From Micropterix aruncella (lineage: Eukaryota; Arthropoda; Insecta; Lepidoptera; Micropterigidae): a DNA stretch of 64,000 nt. Below the pieces are notes generated by a model that did not search any database, was not told the DNA's origin, and was given only the letters and a program-made list of their open reading frames with translations. Made by a program: the position numbers and the translations under genes. The DNA is taken from contig OX155961.1 of the NCBI GenBank assembly GCA_944548615.1, positions 30,362,770 through 30,426,769 on the forward strand, written 5' to 3'. This document shows, in pieces, positions 35,550-46,666 of this stretch; the first letter of the stretch is position 1, and every line of letters begins with the position of its first letter.

Positions 35550-35741
35550 AAAATCGACTATCGCGGTTGTTTGACATTATAAATAGGAAAGAAACGAATT
35601 TACGGCGTGAAATTTGTAGCACCCGACGTTTCGGTGACGTTGCAGCTGCCGTTGTCCAGGCGTCTACCCTGGACAACGGCGGCTGCAACGTCACCGAAAC
35701 GTCGGGAGCTACAAATTTCACACGGTAAATTCGTTTCTATT
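35550..35741. mobile_element. PLE-related near-perfect hairpin element
   Basis: Left half GACTATCGCGGTTGTTTGAC ... GTAGCACCCGACGTTTCGG. Right half is its inverse, CCGAAACGTCGGGAGCTAC and then GGTAAATTCGTTTCTAT. The arms of about 75 bp meet near CGTCTACCCTGG. The same arms bound the PLE fragment at 36320-36845 and the elements at 39.2 and 59.2 kb. Confidence 0.75.
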
Positions 35742-36307
35742 GTGGCGAACGCGACTTCTAAGTTTAGAAGTAGCTAGTAATTTAATTTGTAATTTCCCGC
35801 CACTTCATGTATGAAGCAATGTTGACAGCAGTATGACTGGCATTGCTATTGCCAGTCATAATAGTCGTGTAGCCCTCCGCGCTTTCACTGGCGCGCATGG
35901 CGCGACGACAGTCTTGAATTAACGAACGACCAAGCAACGTCACTGTGTTTCCTTCCGCGCCGCGCTGTCCGCCTCGGTGACCGAACATTATTAGTAACGT
36001 GGCATACTTTAGTTTTCTCTACAACGAACTAATAGTACGCGTTACAGGGATCCTAAGCATCCCCATACCCCCGGTATACTATCCTATTTATAACAATAAT
36101 CCACTATTCCGAAGTTTACATTTTAAGATCTTCTTCTTCTTCTTGTTGCTTTATGGCAATCACCGATAGTCCGTGCTTTTCTGCAAAGTCGTTTTCGGAG
36201 GGCATCTAAGTTAGTTTGTTTACATGCACAGTTACATGTATAAGACGGCACAATACTGAAACAGGGGATACTTATTTATAGAAATGTAGGTACATATAGC
36301 ATAAAAC
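35742..36307. other. No recognised gene
   Basis: Includes a GC-rich patch (35870-35990) whose only frames are short and unsupported. Confidence 0.35.
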
Positions 36308-36857
36308 ATGGTTATTGGGTCGAAGACTATCGCGGTTGTTTGACATTATAAATAGGATAGAAAACGAATTTACCGCGTGAAATCGGCGATCTGCGAACAT
36401 ATATTGGATAGCGGAAGTAACCACTGGATGCAGTTTCAAAATCCCATTGTTCTATCCAAGGAACAATTCTACTTTCCTCGCATGATCCGGGAAGCCATTG
36501 AAATAAGAAGAACTCCGAACTTCAATAGAGATGACGGCTATAAACTCTCTTCTACGTGGAACCCTCTTCTTAAAATGTTCCCGCCGCCGAACGCCGAACG
36601 CAAAGACGTAAAACAGGATACAGTGAGTGTTGTGTGCAAGACGGATTTTAAAAATTCCCGCGCTCCGAGCCCGGCCCCCCACCACCGTTATAACCTACGC
36701 AGTGGCAGCAGCGGTTTGCGGCCTACCCGCAAAACAACGGACTGACAGATCTTCAGTCTACCCTAGACAACGGCGGCTGCAACGTCACCGAAACGTCGGG
36801 TCCTACAAATTTCACGCGGTAAATTCGTTTTCTATCCTATTTATAATGGTTATTGGG
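36308..36857 (+). mobile_element. Penelope-like element fragment with 12-bp TSD
   Basis: ATGGTTATTGGG is repeated at 36308-36319 and 36846-36857 around a 526-bp element. The plus-strand frame 36377-36745 encodes the extreme C-terminal part of a PLE polyprotein: VLSKEQFYFPRMIREAIEIR, then NFNRDDGYKLSSTWNPLL, and LRSG near the end. PLE proteins join a reverse transcriptase to a GIY-YIG endonuclease, and this region lies at the endonuclease end. The first ~60 bp are an inverted copy of the 3' end (GTTTTCTATCCTATTTATAA), the inverted-end arrangement known for PLEs. Confidence 0.85.
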
Positions 36858-36947
36858 GATGATACGAACAAGGAAAGGGTGTGAAATAAGCTATTACACT
36901 ATACAGAAATATTATTAGGGGAAATAAATTTACATATTACTTTATAT

Positions 36948-37205
36948 ATTTTGGGAGAGTTGAGGGATAACAAGTGGAGAACACATAGAGGGAGTTGGAT
37001 GTTATACTTTACAAGGTCTGGGATAAAACTCGGATAATTATTGAGGATGGGACAGTTAAAAAATAGATGGTCCAGCGTGCAATCTTTGTGTCCACAATCG
37101 CATTGCGGAGACGCGAGAACATTAATACGGTGGAGGTGCGATGGGGTGGAGCAATGTCCATTTTAAGATCTATTACATGCGTAATCTGCCTATAAAGGCC
37201 GAAAG
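36948..37205 (-). pseudogene. LINE C-terminal fragment with CCHC motif
   Basis: The minus strand reads PQCDCGHKDCTLDHLFFNCP followed by ILNNYPSFIPDL, i.e. C-x-C-x4-C-x3-H-x4-C, the zinc-knuckle-like C-terminus of several insect LINE clades. Truncated at both ends. Confidence 0.6.
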
Positions 37206-37413
37206 GCATTTGAAGGTAGACTCAAAATGCCAATGTATATATTTCTTTTGGAGGGCACATTGAAAACTCACTAGGCTTAAAACTAAAAAAGTGATAGTTC
37301 AATAAATAATTTATAGATTCATAATTTCACCGTAACGTATAAACGCTTAAACCGTTTTAGAAGTGGGTGGTATTTTTAGAATCGCTATGTCATCCTGATG
37401 TGTCATAGGCGAA

Positions 37414-38035
37414 CTTAAAGTAACTGACACACATGCTCATTAATAGTACAAGAACATGCTACAATTGAGCAGTTGCCACTTAGTGGCATGTGTTTCGAAG
37501 CATTGCTTGTAATGAGCATGCTCATTTCGAGTATGCTCATAAATCAACAGTTGTTTGATTTTCGAGCACGTTACCTGAGGCGCGGGTGGAAGGGGGTGTG
37601 CCCTTTAGCACGTGTGAACAGGTTTGCTTATTATGAACACGCTAGTAGGGAGATAATAAAACATTGCTTTTCGTGACTCATTATCGAAGTCACGAATGTC
37701 TTTGGAATAATTCTCTATAAAAAGAATATAGCAAGAAATAATGCTAATGAAGATTTATCCAGTAACTTGAACGATCCAACTTCCACAATAAAAATAAGTA
37801 AAACAAAAATTAAGAACCTAAGGTCAGTTTACCATCCCGAAATTAAAAAGGGTACTCCACACGCGCCTCGGGTGTATGCTCGAAAATCAAACAATTGTTG
37901 ATTTATGAGCATACTTGAAATGAGCATGTTCATTACTAGCAATGTTTCGACACACATGCCACTAAGTGGAAATTGCTTAATAGTAGCATACTGTTGTGCT
38001 ATTGCAATAAATTAGCATGTGTGTCAGTACTTTAA
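37414..38035. mobile_element. piggyBac-type MITE, 614 bp, in B-repeat
   Basis: TTAA at 37414-37417 and 38032-38035 flank AGTAACTGACACACATGCT and AGCATGTGTGTCAGTACT. Longer inverted arms (about 170 bp, e.g. AGTATGCTCATAAATCAACA inverted at 37900-37920) extend inward. The intact B-repeat at 10.37 kb has a single CCTTAACTG at the same place, which confirms the empty site and the TTAA duplication. No ORF. Confidence 0.85.
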
Positions 38036-38215
38036 CTGCCTAAATATCAAGTAAGTAGTTGCCTAATGTCTAAATATCCAAATATCATAAATTAACTTAA
38101 ATATATTGTGTCTAGGGTCAAATGAGTACATTCAGGAAATATACATCTATATGGATATATACATAAAACACAATTATTTCATAAAAAAACCATAATAATA
38201 ACAATTACAAAAACA

Positions 38216-38497
38216 AAAGTTTGTTTGTTTATACTCTTTTTTGTGAAAATGTCACAATGGGCGGGTTTATTGTCATATGACAATCTCTTACAACCAACCC
38301 TACTATGATGTGTTATATGTATGTGTGCGTGTAACATGTGTGTAAGTGTGTGTGTCTTGTTATTGCGTTCGATCGACAGAATTGTAAATGCAATTCCGTT
38401 AATTTGATCCCAACGGAAAATGTTAACCGAGCCGGGAATCGAACCCGGGACCTTACAATCTAAGATCAGGCGACCTAACCACTATGCCACCGTGTTC
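38216..38497 (-). mobile_element. tRNA-headed SINE, minus copy
   Basis: Reverse complement of the SINE at 15071-15357. Its head carries GGTGGCATAGTGGTTAGG and GGGTTCGATTCCCGGC (38420-38492), and its 3' tail is at the left end (GTCACAATGGGCGGGTTTAT). It lies 170 bp upstream of the shared EcKL exon, within the intron. Confidence 0.85.
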
Positions 38498-38669
38498 ACT
38501 TTCTGTACACTTTCTGTACAATAGTTCACTTTCTGTATCAGCAATCATGTTTTTTATTTCTATTTATTCATGTTTTTTAATATATTTACTTGTGCTGTCT
38601 CTCAGAAGACAAATCGGGAAGTTGCAAGTCGTCATATTATCTTAAGATAAAATCTTTATCCTTTTCCAG

Positions 38670-39098
38670 GATGGCAAACCTGTGGACATTCGACTCTTGG
38701 ACTGGCAAGTCATCAGGTACAGTTCTCCAGTCACCGACCTTCTCTACATGATGTACGCGTGCACGGATAGTGACTTCCGCGCCGCACACTACGATGAGCT
38801 CCTCAAGTACTACTATTCGGAGATGGAGCGCTTCCTGGAGAAGTTTTCTATCAAAGCCGAGGAGGTGTACCCGTCCAAGGTTTTCCACAGCGATCTGAAG
38901 AAGTTTGCCCTGTTTGGAATGGGCATGGCCATAATGACGCTGCTGCTCTTCACCTGCGAATCCGACGATACTCCCAATATAGATGAGCTGTTGGACGGCA
39001 GCATGAACACAGACTTTAGCAAGGGAGAGTCGGCTGTTCTTTACAATAGTAGGATTAACGGGGTTGTTAGCGATTTTATAAAATACGGTTACATGTAG
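38670..39098 (+). CDS. EcKL shared terminal exon (DWQ-bearing C-terminus)
   Basis: The only EcKL 3' exon in the window: 142 codons plus TAG, preceded by a good acceptor (TATCCTTTTCCAG). It opens in phase 0 with DGKPVDIRLLDWQVIRY, which follows directly on [13 protein letters not shown] in this family. D277 of LLDWQ is the Mg-binding residue equivalent to kinase DFG. SPVTDLLYMMYACTDSDF and the C-terminal helical part ending NGVVSDFIKYGYM follow. Joined to any of the first exons (ending 6752, 13244 or 21278) it gives 408 aa, normal for EcKL proteins. No complete partner exon was found after exons A or B, so it is probably common to all three, or belongs only to C. Downstream sequence has no canonical AATAAA within 100 bp. 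Confidence 0.9.
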   Translation, partial: DGKPVDIRLLDWQVIRYSSPVTDLLYMMYACTDSDFRAAHYDELLKYYYSEMERFLEKFSIKAEEVYPSKVFHSDLKKFALFGMGMAIMTLLLFTCESDDTPNIDELLDGSMNTDFSKGESAVLYNSRINGVVSDFIKYGYM

Positions 39099-39561
39099 AA
39101 GAGAAAAAGATAAAATGTAAAATGCTACTGCATAAATAGATGAAATTTTGATGAAACTTTGATGAAATTATTATTGAAAAAATCTGCTATATATTTATCA
39201 CGAACATAACTGAATTTGAATGGTAAATGAATTTACCACGTGCAGTTTGTAGCACCCGACGTTTCTGCGATGTTGCAACGGCCGTTTTTCAGGGCAGACT
39301 GTTGACAAGGTAGACGTTGTCCAGTCTGCGATGCACAACCGCGTCGTTTGCAACATCGCCGAAACATTAGCTATGTCCACACTGTGCCCCTTCTTCAACT
39401 TTCCCTTCCCTTTTTCCCTTCCCTTCTTCAACTTTTCCTTCCCCATCTTCAACTTTCCCTTCATCATTCTATTCAACTTTCCTTTAGGGCAAGCAACTAT
39501 TGAATGCATCATTTCCGTGCGTCATCCGACCGGAGTCGTTATTATCGTTCAGTATAACAAC

Positions 39562-39783
39562 ATGTGCGACGAGATGAGTCTACTATGTGCGGCCTACTTG
39601 GTGATAAGAAAATCTAGAAAACAAAAGAGATCCAAGCGCATGTTGTGGGCTCGAAGATATTTTGCGGATCGAAATAATGTAATTATGCGTGAACTGCGAA
39701 AAGATAAAGATATTCTTTTTAAAAACTCTACACGCATGTCCGAAAACAATTTCGATCGGCCTTTTATGACCGAAGACTTTTGA
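39562..39783 (+). pseudogene. Harbinger-type transposase N-terminal fragment
   Basis: From the ATG at 39562 the frame reads MSLLCAAYLVIRKSRKQ then KRMLWARRYFADRNNVIMRE, LRKDKDILFKNSTRMSENNF. This is the N-terminal pattern of Harbinger transposases (WVRPWL..R...GAY..L..ELR..D...F.N..RMS...F). The frame stops at 39783 before any DDE residue, so the catalytic part has been deleted. Conserved features suggest a recent deletion derivative. Confidence 0.65.
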
Positions 39784-39946
39784 TCTTCTTTTTAACTCCA
39801 TCAACGTCCAAGTTGTATTTCGTAGCCAAAACTTGCAGACCATCATTTCTTTTTATTTTATTTGTGTAAAGTTTGTTATTTTGGTCCCAAAGTTGTGGAA
39901 ATTTTCTGTAGTCTTCAATAAACTGTAAAGTAATATCGTCCGCCAT
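39764..39946 (-). pseudogene. MADF-domain N-terminal fragment
   Basis: The minus-strand frame begins MADDITLQFIEDYRKFPQLW followed by DQNNKLYTNKIKRNDGLQVL and ends VKKKIKSLRS, a good MADF domain start. MADF/Myb-type DNA-binding proteins are the usual second protein of PIF/Harbinger elements. It is truncated by the same deletion, and its 3' end overlaps the end of the transposase fragment. Confidence 0.7.
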
Positions 39947-40192
39947 GTTGATGTTGAACGCTATGTTGCACAGAAATCCACGGACCGCGGAACGCGTGCG
40001 TCGCAGCGCGCGCTATGCTTTCAACTGATTTAAGACATGCGCCAAGGGCATGCCTCACGTGCGCTGTTGACTGCGCTATAACGCATGCCCTTGTTGAACG
40101 AAAAAAGGCACAGTGTGGACATAGCTAGGGTGTTACAAACTACACACGGTAAATCGTTTTAATTCTATTTATAATGTCAAACAACCGCGACA

Positions 40193-40740
40193 GTCTTCAA
40201 TTTCATAAACAAAAATAAGTTTATTAGCAGTAGGTAGTTCAGAATATATTCCTAGAAATATTACTTTGTGGTGACTTTGATTAACGGGATGGGGTAACTT
40301 CAATCTATTTCATAATATAATATCAGCAATACAATATAAAAGGAACTTGGAAATCATCAAACAGATATATTCGTTTATCTCTGTAGTATCACGAAATAAT
40401 TCTATTTATTACAGGTACAAGGTGCGATTGGTTTTTCTTTTGATATTTATACATTTTACCTTCATTATCTAACTGTATATAAATTGAATATACATGTAAA
40501 TACATTGATAAATAAATAAATAATCTCTGAGATATTAACTTGTTGTTTATTCACATAACTATTGGGGGTCTTTCTAGCGAATATATACAAGGTTATCTAC
40601 TCTTTAAACTAACAGTGAACGATGTTAAGTAAACGGCTTCACTGAATGTTGAGTGCGTTTAATTCTTGAAAAATTCTTAGTGGGCACCTATTTAATTGTT
40701 AACTTTTTCTATATTAGCCTGTATTCCGTTTCACGCAGGT
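40193..40740. other. AT-rich stretch after EcKL locus
   Basis: No gene recognised. AATAAATAAATAAATAATC at about 40510-40528 could be a retroposon tail. Confidence 0.35.
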
Positions 40741-41738
40741 TTAAGGCGACATGATACCTGGGAACGACAATATCTGTCGAATTTTAGATTTATGAGTTTT
40801 TAAAAAAATGTAAGAATTAATTTAAAAAAGTTTCTGACTCATCATCGCAAATTACCATCACTTTGAAGAGTAATAACACAAATATGTTATTCGATTTTGA
40901 ATTACAATTCAACGAATGACACTTAAAAGAAGACGAATCTAGGTATGTAATAAGCATACACATAATACAATAAGAATATATTTGAATATACATGCTTACC
41001 TCCACACTGGCAATCGGCAGTTTATTATAAGCGCGGAGCGAAAAACACACATCTACCCTCGTGATTCAACGCAGGCACTCAAGCAGGCACTAACGACTCG
41101 TACGCATTATGCGAACTTTCTCGATGGTTGACGGAAACGGCTGAGTACCTACTCATGGCGACATGATACCTGGGAACAACCATATCTAAAGAAATTTAGT
41201 TTTATGAGCTTTTTGAAAAATATAATCATTAATTAAAAAAAGTTTTTGAGTGAATCCCTCGATAAGGAACCAATTTAAAATTTGGACTCAAAAAAGTTGC
41301 TCACTGCTATGGACATTAGGGCTTTAAACTGATTCCGAAAACTTTCAGGCGCGTTTATTCCTACAATGTAAGCGGTGAATGTGCTTTATTATAATTTTAT
41401 TATATTGACTGGTTAATTTTCTAGGGCAGCACATTTTATTTGGGCCCTAAATTAATTACAATTAATCAAAACGTGAGAGCGCTTTGAGAGTTACGCTAAA
41501 TATGCTTTGCCGGTAACACTCTTATACCACCACTGCGTAAAGATAGTTATTATGTGCTGGCGCTGCGATTGACCGTTTAGAATGCGTCTGGTTCCCGGCG
41601 CTAGCGGACGTGGAATCTGCACTTGACGCTTCGTCAACGCTGGATTTTTATTGGTCAAACCCTACAAAATTGATTCCGCCTATTTTTTCGCGTGTCTACC
41701 CATTTCGGATATTCTTCTGAGGTCTCATGTCGCCTTAA
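40741..41738. mobile_element. TTAA-flanked element, 990 bp
   Basis: TTAA at 40741-40744 and 41735-41738. Ends GGCGACATGATACCT and AGGTCTCATGTCGCC form 15-bp inverted repeats with one mismatch. The first ~95 bp (GGCGACATGATACCTGGGAA) recur at about 41157, so the left end was duplicated internally. No transposase frame. Confidence 0.7.
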
Positions 41739-41796
41739 ACTAATCTGGTGCTAAAAAATAGGAACTTAAGCACCTTTGCTATTTTATTGGTATTCC

Positions 41797-42368
41797 GTTT
41801 CATCAAAATTAAGACCCGGCCTTAAATCTTAAAATTTTTGGTTTTGTCTATGGCCGTTCCAAAGCGGGGTCTTAATTTTGACAGCTCTGTCACTCGCTCG
41901 TTTGCCCGCCGTGTCGTCTCGTCACCGCACGCTGATTGTCGCCACGTTTTCGTTTGATTTAAAATACACAAATATACAAGGCTATTTATCATAACGTACA
42001 AAAAATATTGACACAGGATTTTCAGGGGAAAATATAGATATTAATTAACGATTCCTTGCGATAATTGGCGCTCATCGTCCTTTCTTCGATTTAGAAACCA
42101 AAGCTGAGCAAATATCTTTGAAATCGCGACAAAAAATCTTCGAAATCACAAGAGAAACAACACCTACACGGCTGTCAGGCGCAGACTGCTAGATTTAGAC
42201 CGTTCTTAGTTAAGTAATGACACCTGTACACAAGACCCATCCGCCATGACACCTGTAGAACGGTATACGAAAAAGGGTCTAGATGGTGCTTAACGTCAAC
42301 TTAAGCACCCGAACAGCTCTATATAAGCCCGCTCCAGTTACGACCCATGAAAGGGAATACCAAAACGT
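41797..42368. mobile_element. TIR element, about 570 bp
   Basis: TTGGTATTCCGTTTCAT at the left and ATGAAAGGGAATACCAA at the right are inverted with one mismatch. A second GTATTCCGTTTCA lies at 40719, just before the TTAA element, so these repeats may be related. No coding frame. Confidence 0.5.
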
Positions 42369-42687
42369 TAGTTCAAAAATAATCGTCGTTTTAGCACCTC
42401 AAAACTTTAGCGCTTTAGACCTCAAAACTTCACTTTTGGATCATTGAGTTTGTATTTGTTTCATTAGATCCTGCCCAGTAATGCCATAAGCCGTACCGCA
42501 GTTTTTCAAAAATGTATATCTTAGGAGAGATGAATTTAATCCATGTGAGATAATGCAGAAATGAAATAAATTATTTTAAGTAAAATAATAAAAGATCGCT
42601 TCACTTTACATATTCGAAACATCTGAAACGCAATGTTGATTCGAAGCATATGGATTGAAAGTTTGAATCCAAAATAAAAACCCATCA

Positions 42688-43965
42688 GTCTTTCATACTG
42701 TTTAATTTGCTCGTGAATACATTGCCAGACGTAGTTACAAAAACCAACTGCCTGATTTTCGCGGATGACCTAAAATTATTCGCACGAACGGGCAGTAATG
42801 AATCCTGTACATTACTGCAGGATGACATAGACGCCGTGTATCTTTGGAGCATAAACCACAAGCTATACTTCAATACCGGCAAATGTTCTATCATGACGTA
42901 CTTGCGAGGTGACGCCCCGCTTGTACATAGTTATGACATTGACGGCAAGGCACTATCACGAGTAAATCACACAAGGGACCTTGGAGTGACCTTTGACTCG
43001 CGGTTGACATACAGACAGCACATCTTCACCCTAGTTGATAATTCTTACAAATTGCTAGGTTTTGTAATGAGGAGCATGAGGCAGTTCAACAACACATTTG
43101 TCATGCGCCTCCTATTCAATTCCCTAATTCGGAGCAGATTAGAAGTCAACGCGGCAATATGGAGTCCTTACGAAAATAGCTACATATCCAGGCTGGAGAG
43201 TATACGGAAACGCTTTCTGAGGTTCCTGTACTTTAAACAGCATGGATATTATCCCTTTCTATATCCTACGGCATTTATTCTGGGGATGGTTGGGTATAAC
43301 TCACTAAGCGTAAGAAGAGATTGGCTGTCAATCTGCCACATATATAAACTGCTTAGGGGGTTCGTTGATAATCCGACCATCCTTAGAAGAATCGGTCTAT
43401 TCGTACCCGCCAATTACTACCGTGCTAGGACTCATGTATTGTTCGCGTTACCGCGAGCTAGAACTAACATCGTTCAACACTGTTTCACAGTGCGGATGCT
43501 TCGTACCCTAAATGCACTATGTTCGACTGAGCCAGAATTGGATATTTGGACGGTGAACTTAGCACAAATGCAAAGTATGGTAATGGCATTTCTTAGCAAT
43601 CAAGTAATTAGATAAATATGTAGTATTTAAATTGTTAAAAAGGAGTAACTAGTATAATAAGAAAGGTTAGATAAACATTAGCTATACACATGTAAGTATA
43701 ATCGTTTAATATTACGCTCTAACGGATGTCTCCGTCTCGTTTGCTATAGTCTAGAATAATGATTTATATATTAGAATAATAATGATAGTAATAGTAATGG
43801 AGTAGAGTAATAATAATATTATTAACAGTAGAATTATAATAATAGTCTATAGTAGAATAATAGTTATAATCTAGAATAATAGCCTAGAAAAATAATTAAC
43901 GATTTGGAATCATCTGTTAGGTTAATTATGTTTTGAGAAATAAATAAATAAATAAATATTGTCTT
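42688..43965 (+). pseudogene. LINE RT C-terminal half with open frame
   Basis: The frame to 43615 starts within the RT domain (SFILFNLLVNTLPDVV), then has the catalytic FADDLKLF, LGVTFDSRLTYRQH, LLFNSLIRSRLEVNAAIWSP and RLESIRKRFLRFLYFK in the normal LINE order. It is 5'-truncated just before the RT catalytic motif but otherwise uninterrupted for over 300 codons. The 3' UTR of about 330 bp ends in (AAATA)n at 43940-43960. Clade not assigned. No endonuclease is present, so it cannot move on its own. Confidence 0.85.
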
Positions 43966-44257
43966 CGATTCTCAAAAAATACATGTTCTATATTGGGACG
44001 AGATAGACTTAAATGATAATACTATGAAAGGACGTTGGCGCGGTTGAACGTTAGTATACCACTTGTATTTTCTTACTAAAGGCGGATACACCCCTGTTTA
44101 ATACTGTAAGGTAAGTGGATGTTTTCAATATTTCAACAAAGAGGGGCAAAGAGGAAGTAAAGGATAAGAGGCAAAGAGGAAGTTTGAGGGGCAAAGAGGA
44201 AGTAATGGATATTAAATTTATTTTCTATATATGGAACGCCGGCCTGAGGAAATTATT
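43966..44257. other. No recognised feature
   Basis: Contains a direct repeat of GGGGCAAAGAGGAAGT (about 44145-44210). Otherwise unassigned. Confidence 0.35.
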
Positions 44258-44942
44258 AAGTCCTACCACCTAATGGGGAGCTAATAGGCCCTTGCTGAGT
44301 TGGCCACGAAGACTCATTCTGTTTAGGGTTGGTCACACTCACGGGTCAACGCCCATCCGGCGGCCTCCACGCATGAAGTGAGAGCCCGGGTAGGACTCTA
44401 GCCTTAGGGCTAATAGGAATCAACCTTCTGGCGCTCCTGGACGGTCTGCGCATAGTGCGGCGTGAGCCAATCGACTGTGCACTCTGACTAACCGTCGGGG
44501 GAGTCTGGAAGCAGTACTGTTTCCTATAGAGCGAGGGTGGTTGCGGACCTCACGGCGACTGCTCTTGTTCAACCATCGGCTACCCGATCCTGGGTGAACA
44601 GCCGGGCAAAGGCTGCTGTGGTCCGCGATAGATTCGGTATACACCGTTTCACCGCTTCGTAAGGGAGAGCACCGCGCAAGCGACCTCGAACTCGTAACCA
44701 ATCGAGAGACCGGAGTAATCTGGTCGCAATTGGAAGCAAGGGCGTGAGTGTAAGCCCGCTGGGTAACACTTCTGGCTATCTCGCGGTTAAGGCGTTCGCC
44801 TCTTGCGGGCATGTGGCGGAGCTTGGCGGTGGATTGTTTTGTCCAAGTCTTCTGCGTTCACCTCAAGTGAGAGAGAACGACTAATCGTTAAAACTTCCTG
44901 AGGTGACGGGCTCGCCCGTTGTAGTTGACAAGTCCTACCACC
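44258..44942 (+). mobile_element. GCR retroposon with 13-bp TSD
   Basis: AAGTCCTACCACC at 44258-44270 and 44930-44942 bounds a 659-bp element (44271-44929). It starts TAATGGGGAGCTAATAGGCC and ends CTCGCCCGTTGTAGTTGAC. It is the copy closest to 16731-17397, including the tRNA-Ser-like CGCGGTTAAGGCGTT at about 44783. Long frames on its minus strand are not preserved in other copies. Confidence 0.8.
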
Positions 44943-45489
44943 GAAACATATCGCCATATTAAAATATATGGTAAAACTGCTTCATGTGACTAAATTTTCA
45001 TTTGATGAGCTTCTATATTTTGTAAAAATACGCTGAGAAATATCAATAAAATGGGCCAAAATGACCTCAATGATTTTCAGAATTTGATTTTTTAAATAAT
45101 ATATCCCAATTTTAATTTATACGTTAATAAGTTGATGAATCTTCTAAATAAGTTGAAAATCTGTCAAATTTCGTTAGTTTTTTTGTAAAACATACATTTT
45201 AATTAAATATTAACTGTATCTGTTAGCGCGTGGCCCAACCCCGCCCTCAGCCGTGAAACAAACCGCGCTGCGCTAGGCGTCTCAAGGGAATCCAAACAGG
45301 GAGGTCGTCTGTCGGCCGAGAGAGGGCGTTTATCGATTTAATTTATAAAATGAATATTCAGAAGGAATCAGACCTTGGCTACTTGCCGGGAAAGGAGAGT
45401 GAAGAATGTTGTGATCTACAATGGGCAAACTCGTCACCCCACGAAGATATAACGATGTATAATCGTTTTGCTATCCGACAGAGGAAAGT
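44943..45489. other. No recognised gene
   Basis: A GC-rich patch (45230-45345) is followed by CTTGGCTACTTGCCGGGAAAG, a piece of the D-repeat neighbourhood. Confidence 0.35.
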
Positions 45490-45910
45490 ATTGTGAACGC
45501 ATTTCTGTGTATCTGTGTGTATTCCTTTACGATAGATAGCGTACAAACGCTTTATCCGATTGAGCTGAAATTTGGCACGCAGGCATCATTTGGTAATGAC
45601 AATAGTGGAAAAGATTGTGGTTGAAATCGGTCATACTTCAATCTCGAAATATTCCAGCTCTAGAGGCATGACATTCGGTACATAAATGCCTTGTTGGACC
45701 GAAATTACTTTGTGGAATTTTGATTCGATTATCTCATATATAAAGCGACGCAAATAATATTTATATTCAGCCATATTTAAGAAAATACTACTTTAATTTT
45801 GGAAAAATATTATTTGAATTGGCGGGGGGGGGGGGGGGGGGTTTGACGGGGGTTCTTATCTACTTGCCGGGAAAATCTGGTCGTGACACAATCGATCTTT
45901 TCAACTTTCG
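45490..45910 (+). repeat. D-repeat with poly-G tract
   Basis: TGTGTGTATTCCTTTACGAT, TTGAGCTGAAATTTGGCACG, TTGTGGTTGAAATCGGTC and TTCAGCCATATTTAAGAAAA match the copy at 16.3 kb. A G-run of about 18 at 45824-45842 is followed by CTACTTGCCGGGAAAATCTG. Confidence 0.65.
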
Positions 45911-45954
45911 ATGAGCGTAGAGACTTGAAACGAAGAAATTCCACTAATTAACTC

Positions 45955-46100
45955 CGCCAACTCATCCGTAAGAAGTTAACGCCTCACTGCACCGGGAATG
46001 TGCACCCAGCGGGCAGGCAGCGGGCCATTTTGGCCCGATTTCTCCGATCTCCCGACTGGTTACGGGTTGGAGGTCGCTTGCGCGGTCTTCTATCTGCCGT
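45955..46100 (-). repeat. GCR fragment (minus)
   Basis: TGCACCCAGCGGGCAGGCAG and TCGCTTGCGCGGTCTTCTA are reverse-complement GCR segments. 46101-46520 has no recognised feature. Confidence 0.5.
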
Positions 46101-46666
46101 ACGTTCTATGATTATTATGAAAAGTATTTGTGATTATTATATTATAGCCCGGCGATCGGCGCTGCGACATACAGCGAGCGGCCAGCTTTAACTAGGGCAA
46201 AGCCATAGCTAATGAACAACGGGACAGGGTGATTTAGTGTGCTTTTTTAGCTCACTTTTTACGGGAAATGTACGACTCGCAGAAACATTATTTCGTACGG
46301 GCTGCGAAAATATTTCTGTGAACGGCCGTCGCGGCCATATTTATTATAGGCGGAAATGGCCTCTCGCGGCACAATGACGACTGCCCTGATGAATTTCCTG
46401 GGAAGGGGGAAGGGGAGGGGAGGATGCGTAGGGTGAACACTTGAGCGAAACGGTTTGCTGTTAGGTTTACATTGGGTGGATTGTCGTTGGAATCTGATCT
46501 TTTTTCATATTGAAATCACAAGCTTAGTACATAGCAACAAGTAAATATATACAAAAAATAAAAAAACACTACTGCCGTTACAGAAAGTAAACTATTGTAT
46601 TTATAATTACTTTTATTACGGATTTTTTATGAAATACTTGCGGTTTATGTATTTAGCCATACAGAT

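Larger units (their letters stand above)
37310..38600 (+). repeat. B-repeat interrupted by two elements
   Basis: B-repeat sequence is at 37315-37417 (GTATAAACGCTTAAACCG), 38032-38215 (TTAACTGCCTAAATATCAAG) and 38500-38580 (TTCACTTTCTGTATCAGC). It is split by a TTAA element (37418-38031) and a SINE (38216-38497). The order of events is readable: the B-repeat came first. Confidence 0.75.
39370..40125. mobile_element. Internally deleted Harbinger relative inside PLE arm
   Basis: Perfect 19-bp inverted ends GCTATGTCCACACTGTGCC and GGCACAGTGTGGACATAGC bound 756 bp. TA flanks both sides (TTA on the left, TAG on the right), so the TSD is uncertain. Two convergent gene fragments remain, described next. 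At 39388-39490 is a pyrimidine-rich block of CTTCAACTTTCC-like repeats. The layout copies that of the complete Harbinger at 26961-32377 but from another family. Confidence 0.75.
39221..40192. mobile_element. PLE-related element, interrupted
   Basis: The left end (AATTTACCACGTGCAGTTTG, then GCACCCGACGTTTC) and right end (CACACGGTAAATCG ... AATGTCAAACAACCGCGACA) are the same arms as at 35.55, 36.32 and 59.17 kb. The middle is replaced by a Harbinger derivative (39370-40125). It starts about 120 bp after the EcKL stop codon and may lie in the 3' UTR. Confidence 0.7.

Noticed and set aside
35600..35710. Hammerhead ribozyme in the PLE hairpin (GAAACGTCGGG box)
   Set aside because: The GAAAC half is present but the CUGANGA half is not; the corresponding position reads CTGCAAC.
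44420..44812. A 130-codon minus-strand frame
   Set aside because: It lies inside a GCR retroposon and is not kept open in the other GCR copies.
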